The position numbers and the translations under genes are program-made. Shown here one piece after another: positions 1 through 6,749 of a stretch of 7,219 nt of DNA. Position 1 is the first letter of the stretch; the number at the start of each line of letters is the position of its first letter. The notes beneath the pieces are model-generated. The model searched no databases. It was not told the origin of the DNA and saw nothing but the letters and a program-made list of their open reading frames with translations. Source of the stretch: Planctomycetota bacterium (GTDB lineage Bacteria; Planctomycetota; Planctomycetia; Pirellulales; Pirellulaceae); assembly GCA_023417165.1 (NCBI GenBank), contig JAEZGD010000327.1, positions 1-7,219 of the forward strand. Direction: 5' to 3'.

Positions 1-2
1 CG

Positions 3-3000
3 CTTTACCGCTGGATGGCGACCGCGCGGCAGTTGGAAGTTGTCGAGCAGGACTTGGCCGCTCGCGGCGAGGCCTTCTTCTTCGTCTCCAGCGGCGGCCA
101 CGAAGCCAATGCCGCGGCCGCTTTGCACCTGACGCCTGACGATTGGCTGCACTGCCATTATCGCGACAAGGCGCTGATGATCGCCCGCGGTCTGTCGCCC
201 AAGGCGTTTCTCGATACACTGCTTTGCAAGCAACAAGGTCCGTCGGCCGGTCGGCAGATGAGCCCGTTCTTGCAAGACTCGCGGCTGAACATCCTGCCGA
301 TGACCACGCCGGTCGCCAACCAATGCTTGCAATCGTGCGGCGTGGCGGCGGCCGTCAAAGACCAGCCTTCGCAACCGGTCGTCTTGTGCGCGCTCGGCGA
401 TGGCTCGACCCAGCAAGGCGAGTTCTTGGAAGCCGTGGCGGAAGCGGTTCGCAATGAACTGCCCGTGCTGTTCCTGGTCGAAAACAATCGCTGGGCGATC
501 TCGACCGGCACCGTCGGACGCACGTTCTTCTCGCTGCCTGGCGGCATGGCGAGCGAACTGTTTGGCGTACCGATTCAATACATTGATGGCCGCGACGCCG
601 TGGCGTCGTACGAAAGCTTCGGCGCGATCATCAGCGAGATGCGCGCTACGCGTCGCCCGGCGCTCGTTGTGCTCGATGTCGAGCGGATGCACAGCCATAC
701 CAACGCCGACGACCACCGCCTGTATCGCCCTGCCGAAGAGATCGCCGCAGCGCAACACAGCGGCGACCCGGTCCTGCGGTTGCGTGTGCAGTTGCTAGAA
801 AGTGGCGTACCGCTTAGCACGATTGAGGAACTGGAACGTCAGATCCGAGCCGAGATGGCGGCGCTGACCACCGCTTCGCTGCGCGGTCCCGAACCTGTCT
901 CGCACGACGGCGCGAAGCGTTCGCTATTGGTCGAGCTGACGCATCCGGCGCGCGAATCGCGCGGTAGCGAAGAAGCGGGCGGCAAGCGATTGACGATGCG
1001 CGAAGCGCTGCGCGACGTGCTGCATCATCATTTGCTGAATGATCCGCGCGTCACGCTGCTCGGCGAAGACATCGAAGATCCCAAAGGCGACGTCTTTGGA
1101 GTCACGCGTGGCCTGAGCACCGAATTTCCCCAGCGCGTGCAAAACGCAGCGCTTACCGAATCGACCATTGTGGGTACCGCGGTCGGTCGCGCGCTCGCCG
1201 GCCAACGCCCGGTCACGTTCATTCAGTTTGCCGACTTCCTGCCGCCGGCGCTCAACCAGTTGATTTGCGAACTGGGAACCATGCACTGGCGGACCGATGG
1301 CGAGTACGAAGCGCCGGTGATCCTGATGATCGCTTGCGGTGGTTATCGCCCCGGCCTCGGCCCCTTCCATGCGCAAACGCACGAAGCACTGATCGCCCAC
1401 ACGCCCGGCATCGACGTGTTCATGCCTTCGACCGCGGCCGACGCGGCGGGCATGCTCAACGCAGCGTTCGCTTCGGGCCGCCCGACCGTGTTCCTGTATC
1501 CGAAGGCGCTGCTCAACGATCCGCAGCAGACGACTTCGAGCGATGTGGAAAACCACTTCGTGCCGATTGGCGTCTCGCGCAAAGTTCGTTCCGGCCGCGA
1601 TATCACGCTGGTCGGTTGGGGCAACACCGTCAAATTGTGCGAGCAGACGGCCGCCGCGCTCGAAACGGCCGGCGTCGAAGCCGAAGTGCTCGATCTGCGT
1701 TCGCTTTCTCCGTGGGATGAACGCGCGGTGCTGGCCTCGGTGGAAAAGACCGCCCGGCTGGTCGTAGTGCATGAAGATAATGTCAGTTGCGGCGTCGGCG
1801 CGGAAGTGCTGGCGACCGTGGTCGAGAAGTCGCGCGTGCCGGTGGCCATGCGCCGCGTGGCGCGGCCCGATACCTATGTGCCATGCAACTTTGCGAATCA
1901 GTTGGAGGTGCTCCCCTCGCTGAAACGCGTGCTGGCGGTCTCGGCCGAACTGCTGAACATGGATCTGTCGTGGATCGCGCCGCCGCAGGACGAAGTCGGC
2001 TTTGCGACCATCGAAGCGATTGGCAGCGGCCCCGCCGACGAAACGGTCATCGTTTCGGAATGGCGTGTTCAGCAAGGCGAGCGCATCGAAGCGGGCCAAA
2101 CCGTGGCGCTGCTCGAAGCGACCAAGAGCGTCTTCGAACTGTCGGCGCCCACGAGCGGCTTGATCGAGCGCGTCTTTGCTAAGGAAGGCGACACCGTGCC
2201 TGTCGGTTCGCCGCTGCTGCGCTTGCGCCTCTCGGCCGACGAACAACGCACCAAGCCGGTCACCTACGAGAATCCAGGCACACCGGTCCTGTCGCGTCGC
2301 GCTAGCAACGTCACCATTCACCTGCCGCGTCGCGAAGTTGGTCGTCGTCCGTTCGATGTCGGTCTGTCGACCGTGGCGACCGTTAGTGGCAGCCGCCTGG
2401 TGACTAATGACGAACTGCTGGCGTTCAATCTGGGACGGACGAACGAAGATATTCTGCGCCGCACCGGGATCGAACGCCGTCACTGGGCGACCGGCGACGA
2501 GAACGCCGTGAACATGGCGGTCCGCGCGTGCTGGCAACTGCTGGAACAAGAGAAGCTGCTGGTCGAAGATCTCGACCTGGTGATTTGCAGCACCACCAGT
2601 CCCACCTCGGTCACGCCTTCGATGGCTTGCCAGGTGCTCGCGGGCCTCGCCCAAGGCAAGACCGGCGCGATGCTGCAAGCCTATGACATCAACGCGGCCT
2701 GCAGCGGCTATTTGTACGCCTTGCAAGCTGGTTACGACTATCTGCAAAGCACGCCGCAAGGGCGCGTGCTGGTGGTCACGGCCGAAGTCCTCTCGCCGCT
2801 GGTCGATCGCAGCGACTTCGACACCGCCATCCTGTTCGGCGACGCCACCAGCGCCACGGTGCTGTATGGCGAAGCCCATTACGAACAAGCCAAGGCGCGG
2901 CTCTATCGGCCTGACCTGTCAGCCAAGGGCGAAGACGGCACCACGCTCAGCGTGCCGCTGTTGCACTCAGGCTTCATTCAGATGAAGGGCCAGCGCGTCT

Positions 3001-3305
3001 TTGCCGAAGCGGTGCGTTCGATGATCGCCAGCCTCAATCGCGTCTGCGATCAGCAGCAACTGTCGGTCAGCGATTTGAACCTGGTCGTGCCTCACCAGGC
3101 GAACCAGCGCATCCTGGACGCGATTCAGCATCGCATCAGCCCGCGCGTCTACAGCAACATTCGCGAGCACGGCAACACGTCGTCCAGCAGCATTCCGCTC
3201 TGCCTGGCCGAAGTCCTGCCCACGCTGAAGTCCGGCGAGCGCGTCGGCCTCTGCGCCTTTGGCGGCGGGTTTACCTTTGGCGCCGGCATCCTCGAAGCCG
3301 CGTAA
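3..3305 (+). CDS. E1-alpha/E1-beta 2-oxoacid dehydrogenase - lipoyl domain - KAS III fusion enzyme (5' partial)
   Basis: Multidomain enzyme, numbered here from the Met at base 15. Residues 1-300 are a thiamine-diphosphate E1-alpha module: HYRD at 48-51, GDG at 128-130 followed about 27 residues later by NN (157-158), and an HSHTNADDHRLYR loop at 226-238. Residues 324-660 are E1-beta, with Glu382 in ALTESTIVG and His452 in GPFHAQTHE. Residues 662-740 are a lipoyl/biotinyl carrier domain with Lys704 in EATKS. After a linker, residues 782-1096 form KAS III (FabH) with a full Cys896-His1027-Asn1054 triad; its 315-residue length and spacings of 131 and 27 fit FabH. No E2 acyltransferase domain is visible. 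The frame is open to the left edge, and the preceding Leu-Tyr-Arg-Trp also fits the E1-alpha fold with no ribosome-binding site before base 15, so the true start is upstream. By inference it makes an acyl starter from a 2-oxoacid and condenses it with malonyl-ACP in the cytoplasm. Domain calls are firm; substrate is unknown. Confidence 0.93.
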   Translation, partial: LYRWMATARQLEVVEQDLAARGEAFFFVSSGGHEANAAAALHLTPDDWLHCHYRDKALMIARGLSPKAFLDTLLCKQQGPSAGRQMSPFLQDSRLNILPMTTPVANQCLQSCGVAAAVKDQPSQPVVLCALGDGSTQQGEFLEAVAEAVRNELPVLFLVENNRWAISTGTVGRTFFSLPGGMASELFGVPIQYIDGRDAVASYESFGAIISEMRATRRPALVVLDVERMHSHTNADDHRLYRPAEEIAAAQHSGDPVLRLRVQLLESGVPLSTIEELERQIRAEMAALTTASLRGPEPVSHDGAKRSLLVELTHPARESRGSEEAGGKRLTMREALRDVLHHHLLNDPRVTLLGEDIEDPKGDVFGVTRGLSTEFPQRVQNAALTESTIVGTAVGRALAGQRPVTFIQFADFLPPALNQLICELGTMHWRTDGEYEAPVILMIACGGYRPGLGPFHAQTHEALIAHTPGIDVFMPSTAADAAGMLNAAFASGRPTVFLYPKALLNDPQQTTSSDVENHFVPIGVSRKVRSGRDITLVGWGNTVKLCEQTAAALETAGVEAEVLDLRSLSPWDERAVLASVEKTARLVVVHEDNVSCGVGAEVLATVVEKSRVPVAMRRVARPDTYVPCNFANQLEVLPSLKRVLAVSAELLNMDLSWIAPPQDEVGFATIEAIGSGPADETVIVSEWRVQQGERIEAGQTVALLEATKSVFELSAPTSGLIERVFAKEGDTVPVGSPLLRLRLSADEQRTKPVTYENPGTPVLSRRASNVTIHLPRREVGRRPFDVGLSTVATVSGSRLVTNDELLAFNLGRTNEDILRRTGIERRHWATGDENAVNMAVRACWQLLEQEKLLVEDLDLVICSTTSPTSVTPSMACQVLAGLAQGKTGAMLQAYDINAACSGYLYALQAGYDYLQSTPQGRVLVVTAEVLSPLVDRSDFDTAILFGDATSATVLYGEAHYEQAKARLYRPDLSAKGEDGTTLSVPLLHSGFIQMKGQRVFAEAVRSMIASLNRVCDQQQLSVSDLNLVVPHQANQRILDAIQHRISPRVYSNIREHGNTSSSSIPLCLAEVLPTLKSGERVGLCAFGGGFTFGAGILEAA

Positions 3306-3320
3306 GCTTCTTTTCTTCCT

Positions 3321-3358
3321 GAGCGGGAGGCGTCAGCCCCCTGAAGGCGTTCTCGCTC
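3321..3358. terminator. Imperfect hairpin after the fusion gene, possible terminator
   Basis: Sixteen bases after the stop codon, GAGCGGGAG (3321-3329) can pair with the segment at 3350-3358 (nine pairs including two G-U). Beyond an internal loop, TCAG pairs with CTGA around a short C-rich loop. There is no T-run after it on either strand, so it is not a canonical intrinsic terminator. Its position between convergent genes suggests 3'-end formation. Part of it resembles the hairpin at 6703-6733. Confidence 0.4.
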
Positions 3359-3384
3359 CTTACCGCGGTCGCTGTCTGCACCTT

Positions 3385-3405
3385 CGGCCTGTTGCTTAAC
3401 AGCCG
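3385..3405. terminator. Small hairpin between convergent genes
   Basis: CTGTT and AACAG pair around a GCTT tetraloop, and the stem continues through CGG/CCG past one bulged C, giving eight pairs. It lies four bases beyond the stop codon of the minus-strand gene at 3409-3813, where a terminator for that gene would be expected, but no T-run follows it. Role is inferred from position only. Confidence 0.35.
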
Positions 3406-3408
3406 GGC

Positions 3409-3813
3409 TCATTCCGTGGCGAAACTCATCGCATCGAGTTCTCGCCGCACGGACTCCAAGGATTGCCCTAACTTGTTCAAATGTGCTTCGACGGCATTCT
3501 GGGCTAGGTTCCAATCCAGTTCAGGATCGTCTTCGCGTCTACCGCCACCAATCGCTTGCTCAAGCTCGAACTCAAACTGGCGAATACTCATATTCTGCGG
3601 ATGAAAACTCGATCGTGAGTACAGCATGGGGACGACCCAGCGCAGTGCCGTCTCGTGGTAGAGAAGTGAGTTCGGAGCGTCCAGCAATTTGTCGAAACGA
3701 CTTGCCCAGCGCGCGATCCGTTCGGTGTCCCACTTCAAGAAGGTCGTTAGCGCGCGACTCCACACTAGCAGATATAGTTCTTTGAGCGGCATAGAAGCAT
3801 TGTCGGTACTCAT
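3409..3813 (-). CDS. Hypothetical protein, 134 aa
   Basis: I do not recognise a family. The predicted protein is soluble and probably mostly helical. It has a Trp- and Arg-rich N-terminal part (LVWSRALTTFLKWD, then RIARWASRFDKLLD), a middle segment with ETALRWVVPMLYSR, an acidic stretch (GGGRREDDPELDWN) and a C-terminal amphipathic helix with regularly spaced Leu (VEAHLNKLGQSLESVRREL). There is no signal peptide or membrane segment. I chose the ATG at 3813; an in-frame TTG at 3843 would add ten residues (MSCIDTHGGP) that look like leader sequence. A weak GGTGG precedes the ATG. The gene is convergent with the fusion enzyme and divergent from the porin, so it probably stands alone. Its base composition looks less GC-rich than its neighbours. 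The balanced amino-acid composition favours a real gene, but no homology supports it. Confidence 0.6.
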   Translation of the reverse strand: MSTDNASMPLKELYLLVWSRALTTFLKWDTERIARWASRFDKLLDAPNSLLYHETALRWVVPMLYSRSSFHPQNMSIRQFEFELEQAIGGGRREDDPELDWNLAQNAVEAHLNKLGQSLESVRRELDAMSFATE

Positions 3814-4066
3814 GGGACCACCATGTGTATCTATGCAGGACAAGTAGCGATGATCGCATCCATTGTCACCAAGCGCGAAGCTCCAACGACTCGACCATCA
3901 ACTCAGGCTCGGACTGTTCAAGATAAGCGGGGCTCAGCACTCAGGTCCAGTTTCTCGTGGCCTGCTAATGCGAACTGCGCCGTGCCGGGCGAAACTAAGG
4001 GATGGCGACAGTGTATGAAATCGTCTCAGGTGTAGGCCGTCGACAAGTGAGGCTCGTTAAACTGTA
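3814..4066. other. Intergenic stretch with no convincing gene
   Basis: This is the space between the divergent hypothetical gene and the porin leader. It should hold the promoter of the minus-strand gene and perhaps that of the porin, but I see no convincing -35/-10 pair on either strand. The only open frame of note (3823-4035, plus) encodes 70 residues without domain, repeat or hydrophobic pattern and lacks a good ribosome-binding site. No inverted terminal repeats, tRNA or transposase remnants are visible. Confidence 0.5.
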
Positions 4067-4180
4067 ACGCCTGAGCGGAAAACGCCGAGCTGCATTCGCT
4101 ACACAGCGAGGAACCCCCCGCAACTGCTGTAATCCTGCTCGCGGGCGCGCCGATATCAGAGACTAGCTAGTCGTAGGCGT
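4067..4180 (+). promoter_or_regulatory. Candidate structured RNA leader of the porin gene, cobalamin-riboswitch-like
   Basis: ACGCCT (4067-4072) pairs perfectly with AGGCGT (4175-4180) and closes a domain ending 33 bases before the porin ATG. Inside it, TTCGCT/AGCGAG (4095-4100 with 4105-4110) forms a hairpin with an ACAC loop, CCCGC (4117-4121) can pair with GCGGG (4141-4145), and GACTAGCTAGTC (4161-4172) is a perfect palindrome. Two patches resemble conserved cobalamin-riboswitch segments: CCCCCGCAACTG followed by TGTAAT (4115-4132), and GATATCAGAGACTAGC (4152-4167), compared with the family's GTCAGGAGACCTGCC-like 3' segment. Against it, there is no clear GGTG..AATCC core, no B12 box resembling GCCACTG, and the 5' part could instead be a repeat fragment. 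The structure is visible; the class assignment is a guess. Confidence 0.3.
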
Positions 4181-4213
4181 GGATGGATCCCGCGTGCTGA
4201 CGGAGAGGGACCG

Positions 4214-5530
4214 ATGAGGCGTTGGAAACGCATTTGGGCCTGTGGTGCTCCCCTGGTGTTGCAAGCTGCATGGCCGATGCTGGCCTGTTCGCAGACGCCT
4301 GTGCAAGAACCGGCCGCGGCGCCGGTGGTCACTTACGTCGAAGAAGCTCCCTGTATGACGTGCGTCGAGCCGCGCACGAAGTTGACCGGCGATTGGTACG
4401 GCTATCGCCCTAGCCTCGCCGAGCGCGGCATCACGTTCGACTATGACCAGACGATGGTCTATCAAGGCGTGACGCATGGCGGCCGCGAGGAAGGGTTCGC
4501 GTTCGGCGGCCACGGCGACTATGTCACCAACTTCGATTTCGGCAAGCTTGGGATTCAGGAAGGCTTGATGTTGAAGCTGCGCGCCGAGCATCGCTATGGC
4601 GACATCGCGCCTACGGGCTCGCTGCTGCCTGCGGCGCTGGTCGTCAACCTGCCGAAGAGCGACGTCGAAGACCTCGTGCTCACGAATGTGCTGCTGACGC
4701 AGTTTCTGTCGGAAGAGTTTGCCGTGTTCGCGGGCAAGATGGATACGCTCGATGGTGATATGAACGCTTTCGCGCACGGTCGCGGCAAAGATCAGTTTCT
4801 CAATAGCGCGTTCGTCTTTAATCCGATCGCGGCGCGCGGCATCCCGTATTCCACGCTCGGGGCGGGCTTTGTCGTTCTGAGCGACCTGCAGCCGATCTTT
4901 ACCTTTACGGTGCTGAACGCCGTCGATACCACCACCACTTCCGGCTTCGATAACCTGTTTGAAGAAGGTGTGGCGCTGTCGGCTCAACTGCGATTGCCGA
5001 CCGAGTTCTTTGGCCTGCCAGGGCATCAATTGCTGGGCGGCATTTGGAACAGTCGCGAGTTCACCGCGCTGAACCAGGATCCGCGCGTCGTGCTGCCGGA
5101 TGCGAACATTCCCATCGCTACCGAGAACGGTACGTGGTGCTTGTTTTGGAACACCGATCAGTACCTGGTCACCGATCCCTGTGATCCGACGCGCGGCTGG
5201 GGCGTGTTCGCCCGCGCAGGCATTAGCGATGCCGATCCCAACCCGCTGGCCTATTTCCTGAGCGCTGGCATCGGCGGCAACAGTCCCTGGGAAGGACGCG
5301 AAGCCGATACGTTTGGCGTCGGCTGGTTCTACTCGGGGCTGAGCAACGACTTGGGGCCGCTGGTCGAAACGATCCTGCAGCCGCACGATGGGCAAGGCGT
5401 CGAGTTGTTCTACAACTACGCCGTGACGCCCTACTTTCATCTGACGCCGGATATCCAAATCCTGGAGCCCTTGCTGGGGCAATTCGATACCACGACGGTC
5501 GTCGGCCTACGTGGCAAGCTCGACTTCTAA
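4214..5530 (+). CDS. OprB-type outer-membrane porin (carbohydrate porin family)
   Basis: The protein has 438 residues. A basic N-terminus (MRRWKRIW) and a hydrophobic stretch form a signal peptide with likely cleavage around residues 24-27. A Pro/Ala/Val-rich linker follows with a CMTC motif (Cys47, Cys50). The barrel begins at LTGDWYGYRPSLAERGITFDYD (about 57-78), the usual N-terminal signature of OprB-like porins, and contains many alternating beta-strand segments. It ends with the family's typical ELFYNYAVTPYFHLTPDIQ stretch, then VGLRGKLDF with a terminal Phe as expected for barrel insertion. No SLH domain is present. Cys309 and Cys323 could form a loop disulfide. The ATG is preceded by GGAGAGGG at 4202-4209, a strong ribosome-binding site at good spacing. 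The family mediates passive uptake of sugars or other small solutes across the outer membrane. The solute here is unknown; the leader hints at, but does not prove, a corrinoid link. Confidence 0.9.
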   Translation: MRRWKRIWACGAPLVLQAAWPMLACSQTPVQEPAAAPVVTYVEEAPCMTCVEPRTKLTGDWYGYRPSLAERGITFDYDQTMVYQGVTHGGREEGFAFGGHGDYVTNFDFGKLGIQEGLMLKLRAEHRYGDIAPTGSLLPAALVVNLPKSDVEDLVLTNVLLTQFLSEEFAVFAGKMDTLDGDMNAFAHGRGKDQFLNSAFVFNPIAARGIPYSTLGAGFVVLSDLQPIFTFTVLNAVDTTTTSGFDNLFEEGVALSAQLRLPTEFFGLPGHQLLGGIWNSREFTALNQDPRVVLPDANIPIATENGTWCLFWNTDQYLVTDPCDPTRGWGVFARAGISDADPNPLAYFLSAGIGGNSPWEGREADTFGVGWFYSGLSNDLGPLVETILQPHDGQGVELFYNYAVTPYFHLTPDIQILEPLLGQFDTTTVVGLRGKLDF

Positions 5531-5544
5531 TCATCTCTGCAACC

Positions 5545-5562
5545 GCAACAAGTCGTTGTTGC
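5545..5562 (+). terminator. Small perfect hairpin after the porin gene
   Basis: GCAACAA (5545-5551) and TTGTTGC (5556-5562) form a perfect seven-pair stem around GTCG, fourteen bases after the porin stop. No T-run follows on the plus strand, so it may be a weak or factor-assisted terminator. The stronger palindrome at 5591-5625 may also stop porin transcripts. Confidence 0.35.
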
Positions 5563-5583
5563 CATTGCGCGAGATGCCTTCTC

Positions 5584-5625
5584 AAAAAAGACAACGCACG
5601 CCGCGGATAAGGCGGCGTGCGTTGT
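5584..5625 (-). terminator. Strong intrinsic terminator of the DUF1559 gene
   Basis: ACAACGCACGCCGC (5591-5604) is a perfect inverted repeat of GCGGCGTGCGTTGT (5612-5625): fourteen uninterrupted GC-rich pairs around a seven-base loop. Six A residues at 5584-5589 become a U6 tract on the minus-strand transcript after one intervening base, which is the classic intrinsic terminator layout. It lies about 30 bases beyond the DUF1559 stop codon. Plus-strand transcripts would form the same hairpin but without a U-tract. Confidence 0.87.
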
Positions 5626-5656
5626 AGGATTCTCCAGTTTGCTGACGCAGGCGAAT

Positions 5657-6640
5657 TTAGTACTCGCCCACCACCTGGCCATCGGCTTGAGCTAACAAGC
5701 GCCGCCAAGTGTCGACGTTGATGTTGTCGCGGATGAAGCGCACCGAAGCGTCGGCCAAGGTGACTTGCACACCGCCTGAATGCTTGCTGCGCGCGGTTTG
5801 GTACGGGCGATTGCCGCCCGCAGTGCAGCGCAATTGGCGATCGTCGTTGGCTGCTTCGCAGCGCCCTGGCTTGTCGCGGCGGTTGTCGTCGAGAGCATTG
5901 CCGTTGGGAAGCAAGATGATGCGCGGGCTAACATTCGCGCCATCGCCGCCCGAGAACATCGCACCCGACGGAAAAGCCCACGCTCCACGCGTATCGCCAG
6001 CACGATTGCCAGCCAGGATCTCGCCCACCATGATCGTGTTGGAGGTGCCGTCTTCGATGTCCGAAAACGTAGCACCATAGTAGTGCCCCAAGTGGAACGG
6101 ACCGCGCTCGGCGTTCAAGTCGAAATCGCCCGACGAGTAGCCGTTGCCGGCCCCGCAATTGGCGGCATAGTTACCGCGCGCGAAGTTGACCGTATTGACA
6201 TAGGCCTGGGTGGAAGAGCCGGCGCTGGGGCAAACCAACATCGGCACTGGCGTTGCAGAGACCACGCCATTCGCGCCGTCTCGCGCCCGCGGAATGGTGA
6301 AGTCCCATTGGCTGTAAAGACTCGTTTGCTCCATAAAAGGCAGCGTATGAACGAGCCATGAGGGGCCCCAGCTCGTCGTGTCGCCACTGGGAGAAAAGCC
6401 GGTCGCCAGGCGATGCACGTCGTGCTCTCCGCCGGGAGGCAACCGCTTCTTGATGTCAGCATGGTTATGCAACGCCAAGCCCAGTTGCTTCAGTTGGTTC
6501 TGACATTGCGCGCGTCGCGCAGCCTCTCGCGCCGCCTGTACGGCAGGTAACAGCAGCGCCACGAGGACGCCGATGATCGCGATGACAACTAACAACTCGA
6601 CGAGCGTAAACGCCCGTCGGTAACGTGATGAAAAGTGCAC
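5657..6640 (-). CDS. DUF1559 family protein with type IV pilin-like N-terminus
   Basis: 327 residues from the GTG at 6640. The N-terminus RRAFTLVELLVVIAIIGVL is a class III (prepilin-type) signal: cleavage between Ala10 and Phe11, conserved Glu at mature position 5, then a hydrophobic helix running into LLPAVQAAREAARRAQC, the hallmark of planctomycete DUF1559 proteins. Further family signatures are NQLKQLGLALHNH, FSDIEDGTSNTIMVGE (around 197-202) and the C-terminal HSGGVQVTLADA (His287 to Asp297), a variant of the H-X9-DG motif. An ATG at 6805 would add 55 residues, but it lies inside the upstream lipoprotein gene and the added sequence looks non-coding; the GTG gives the normal family length. 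A weak GGAA precedes the GTG. The family is presumed to be exported by a pseudopilin-type system to the envelope or surface; its molecular role is not known. It ends at the terminator 5584-5625. Confidence 0.93.
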   Translation of the reverse strand: MHFSSRYRRAFTLVELLVVIAIIGVLVALLLPAVQAAREAARRAQCQNQLKQLGLALHNHADIKKRLPPGGEHDVHRLATGFSPSGDTTSWGPSWLVHTLPFMEQTSLYSQWDFTIPRARDGANGVVSATPVPMLVCPSAGSSTQAYVNTVNFARGNYAANCGAGNGYSSGDFDLNAERGPFHLGHYYGATFSDIEDGTSNTIMVGEILAGNRAGDTRGAWAFPSGAMFSGGDGANVSPRIILLPNGNALDDNRRDKPGRCEAANDDRQLRCTAGGNRPYQTARSKHSGGVQVTLADASVRFIRDNINVDTWRRLLAQADGQVVGEY

Positions 6641-6702
6641 GGGAAAATTCCACGAAAAGAACGGAAGTAAAAAATAAAATAGAGTGCTAGGAAAGGTTAA
6701 CG

Positions 6703-6733
6703 CTGCCTGATGGCGTTTTCGCTCATCAGGCAG
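6703..6733 (-). terminator. Strong hairpin between the lipoprotein and DUF1559 genes
   Basis: CTGCCTGATG (6703-6712) pairs perfectly with CATCAGGCAG (6724-6733). Past one bulged T the stem continues through GCG/CGC, closed by a TTTT loop: thirteen pairs in all. It sits 17 bases beyond the lipoprotein stop and about 60 bases before the DUF1559 GTG. Only scattered T residues follow on the minus strand, so it could be a partial terminator, an attenuator that lowers DUF1559 expression relative to the lipoprotein, or an mRNA-end stabiliser. Confidence 0.55.
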
Positions 6734-6749
6734 TGAAGGCGAGCGACCT

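Noticed and set aside
924..2888. A 654-codon open frame on the minus strand, antisense to the fusion enzyme
   Set aside because: Its product is rich in Arg, Gln and His with no recognisable domain. It is a by-product of GC-rich codon use in the strongly supported plus-strand gene.
3823..4035. A 70-residue plus-strand frame in the porin upstream region
   Set aside because: No homology-like features, no good ribosome-binding site, and it overlaps the start of the divergent gene.
4144..4172. Run of palindromes (GGCGCGCC, GATATC, GACTAGCTAGTC) as an operator or recombination site
   Set aside because: They differ from one another, have no flanking repeats or recombinase nearby, and are better explained as parts of the folded leader or chance.
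4163..5482. A 439-codon open frame on the minus strand, antisense to the porin
   Set aside because: Arg/Gln-rich translation without motifs. The plus strand encodes a clear OprB-type porin with signal peptide and ribosome-binding site.
5780..6361. A 193-codon plus-strand frame across the DUF1559 gene
   Set aside because: Ala/Arg/Val-rich translation with no domain; it mirrors the well-supported DUF1559 coding strand.
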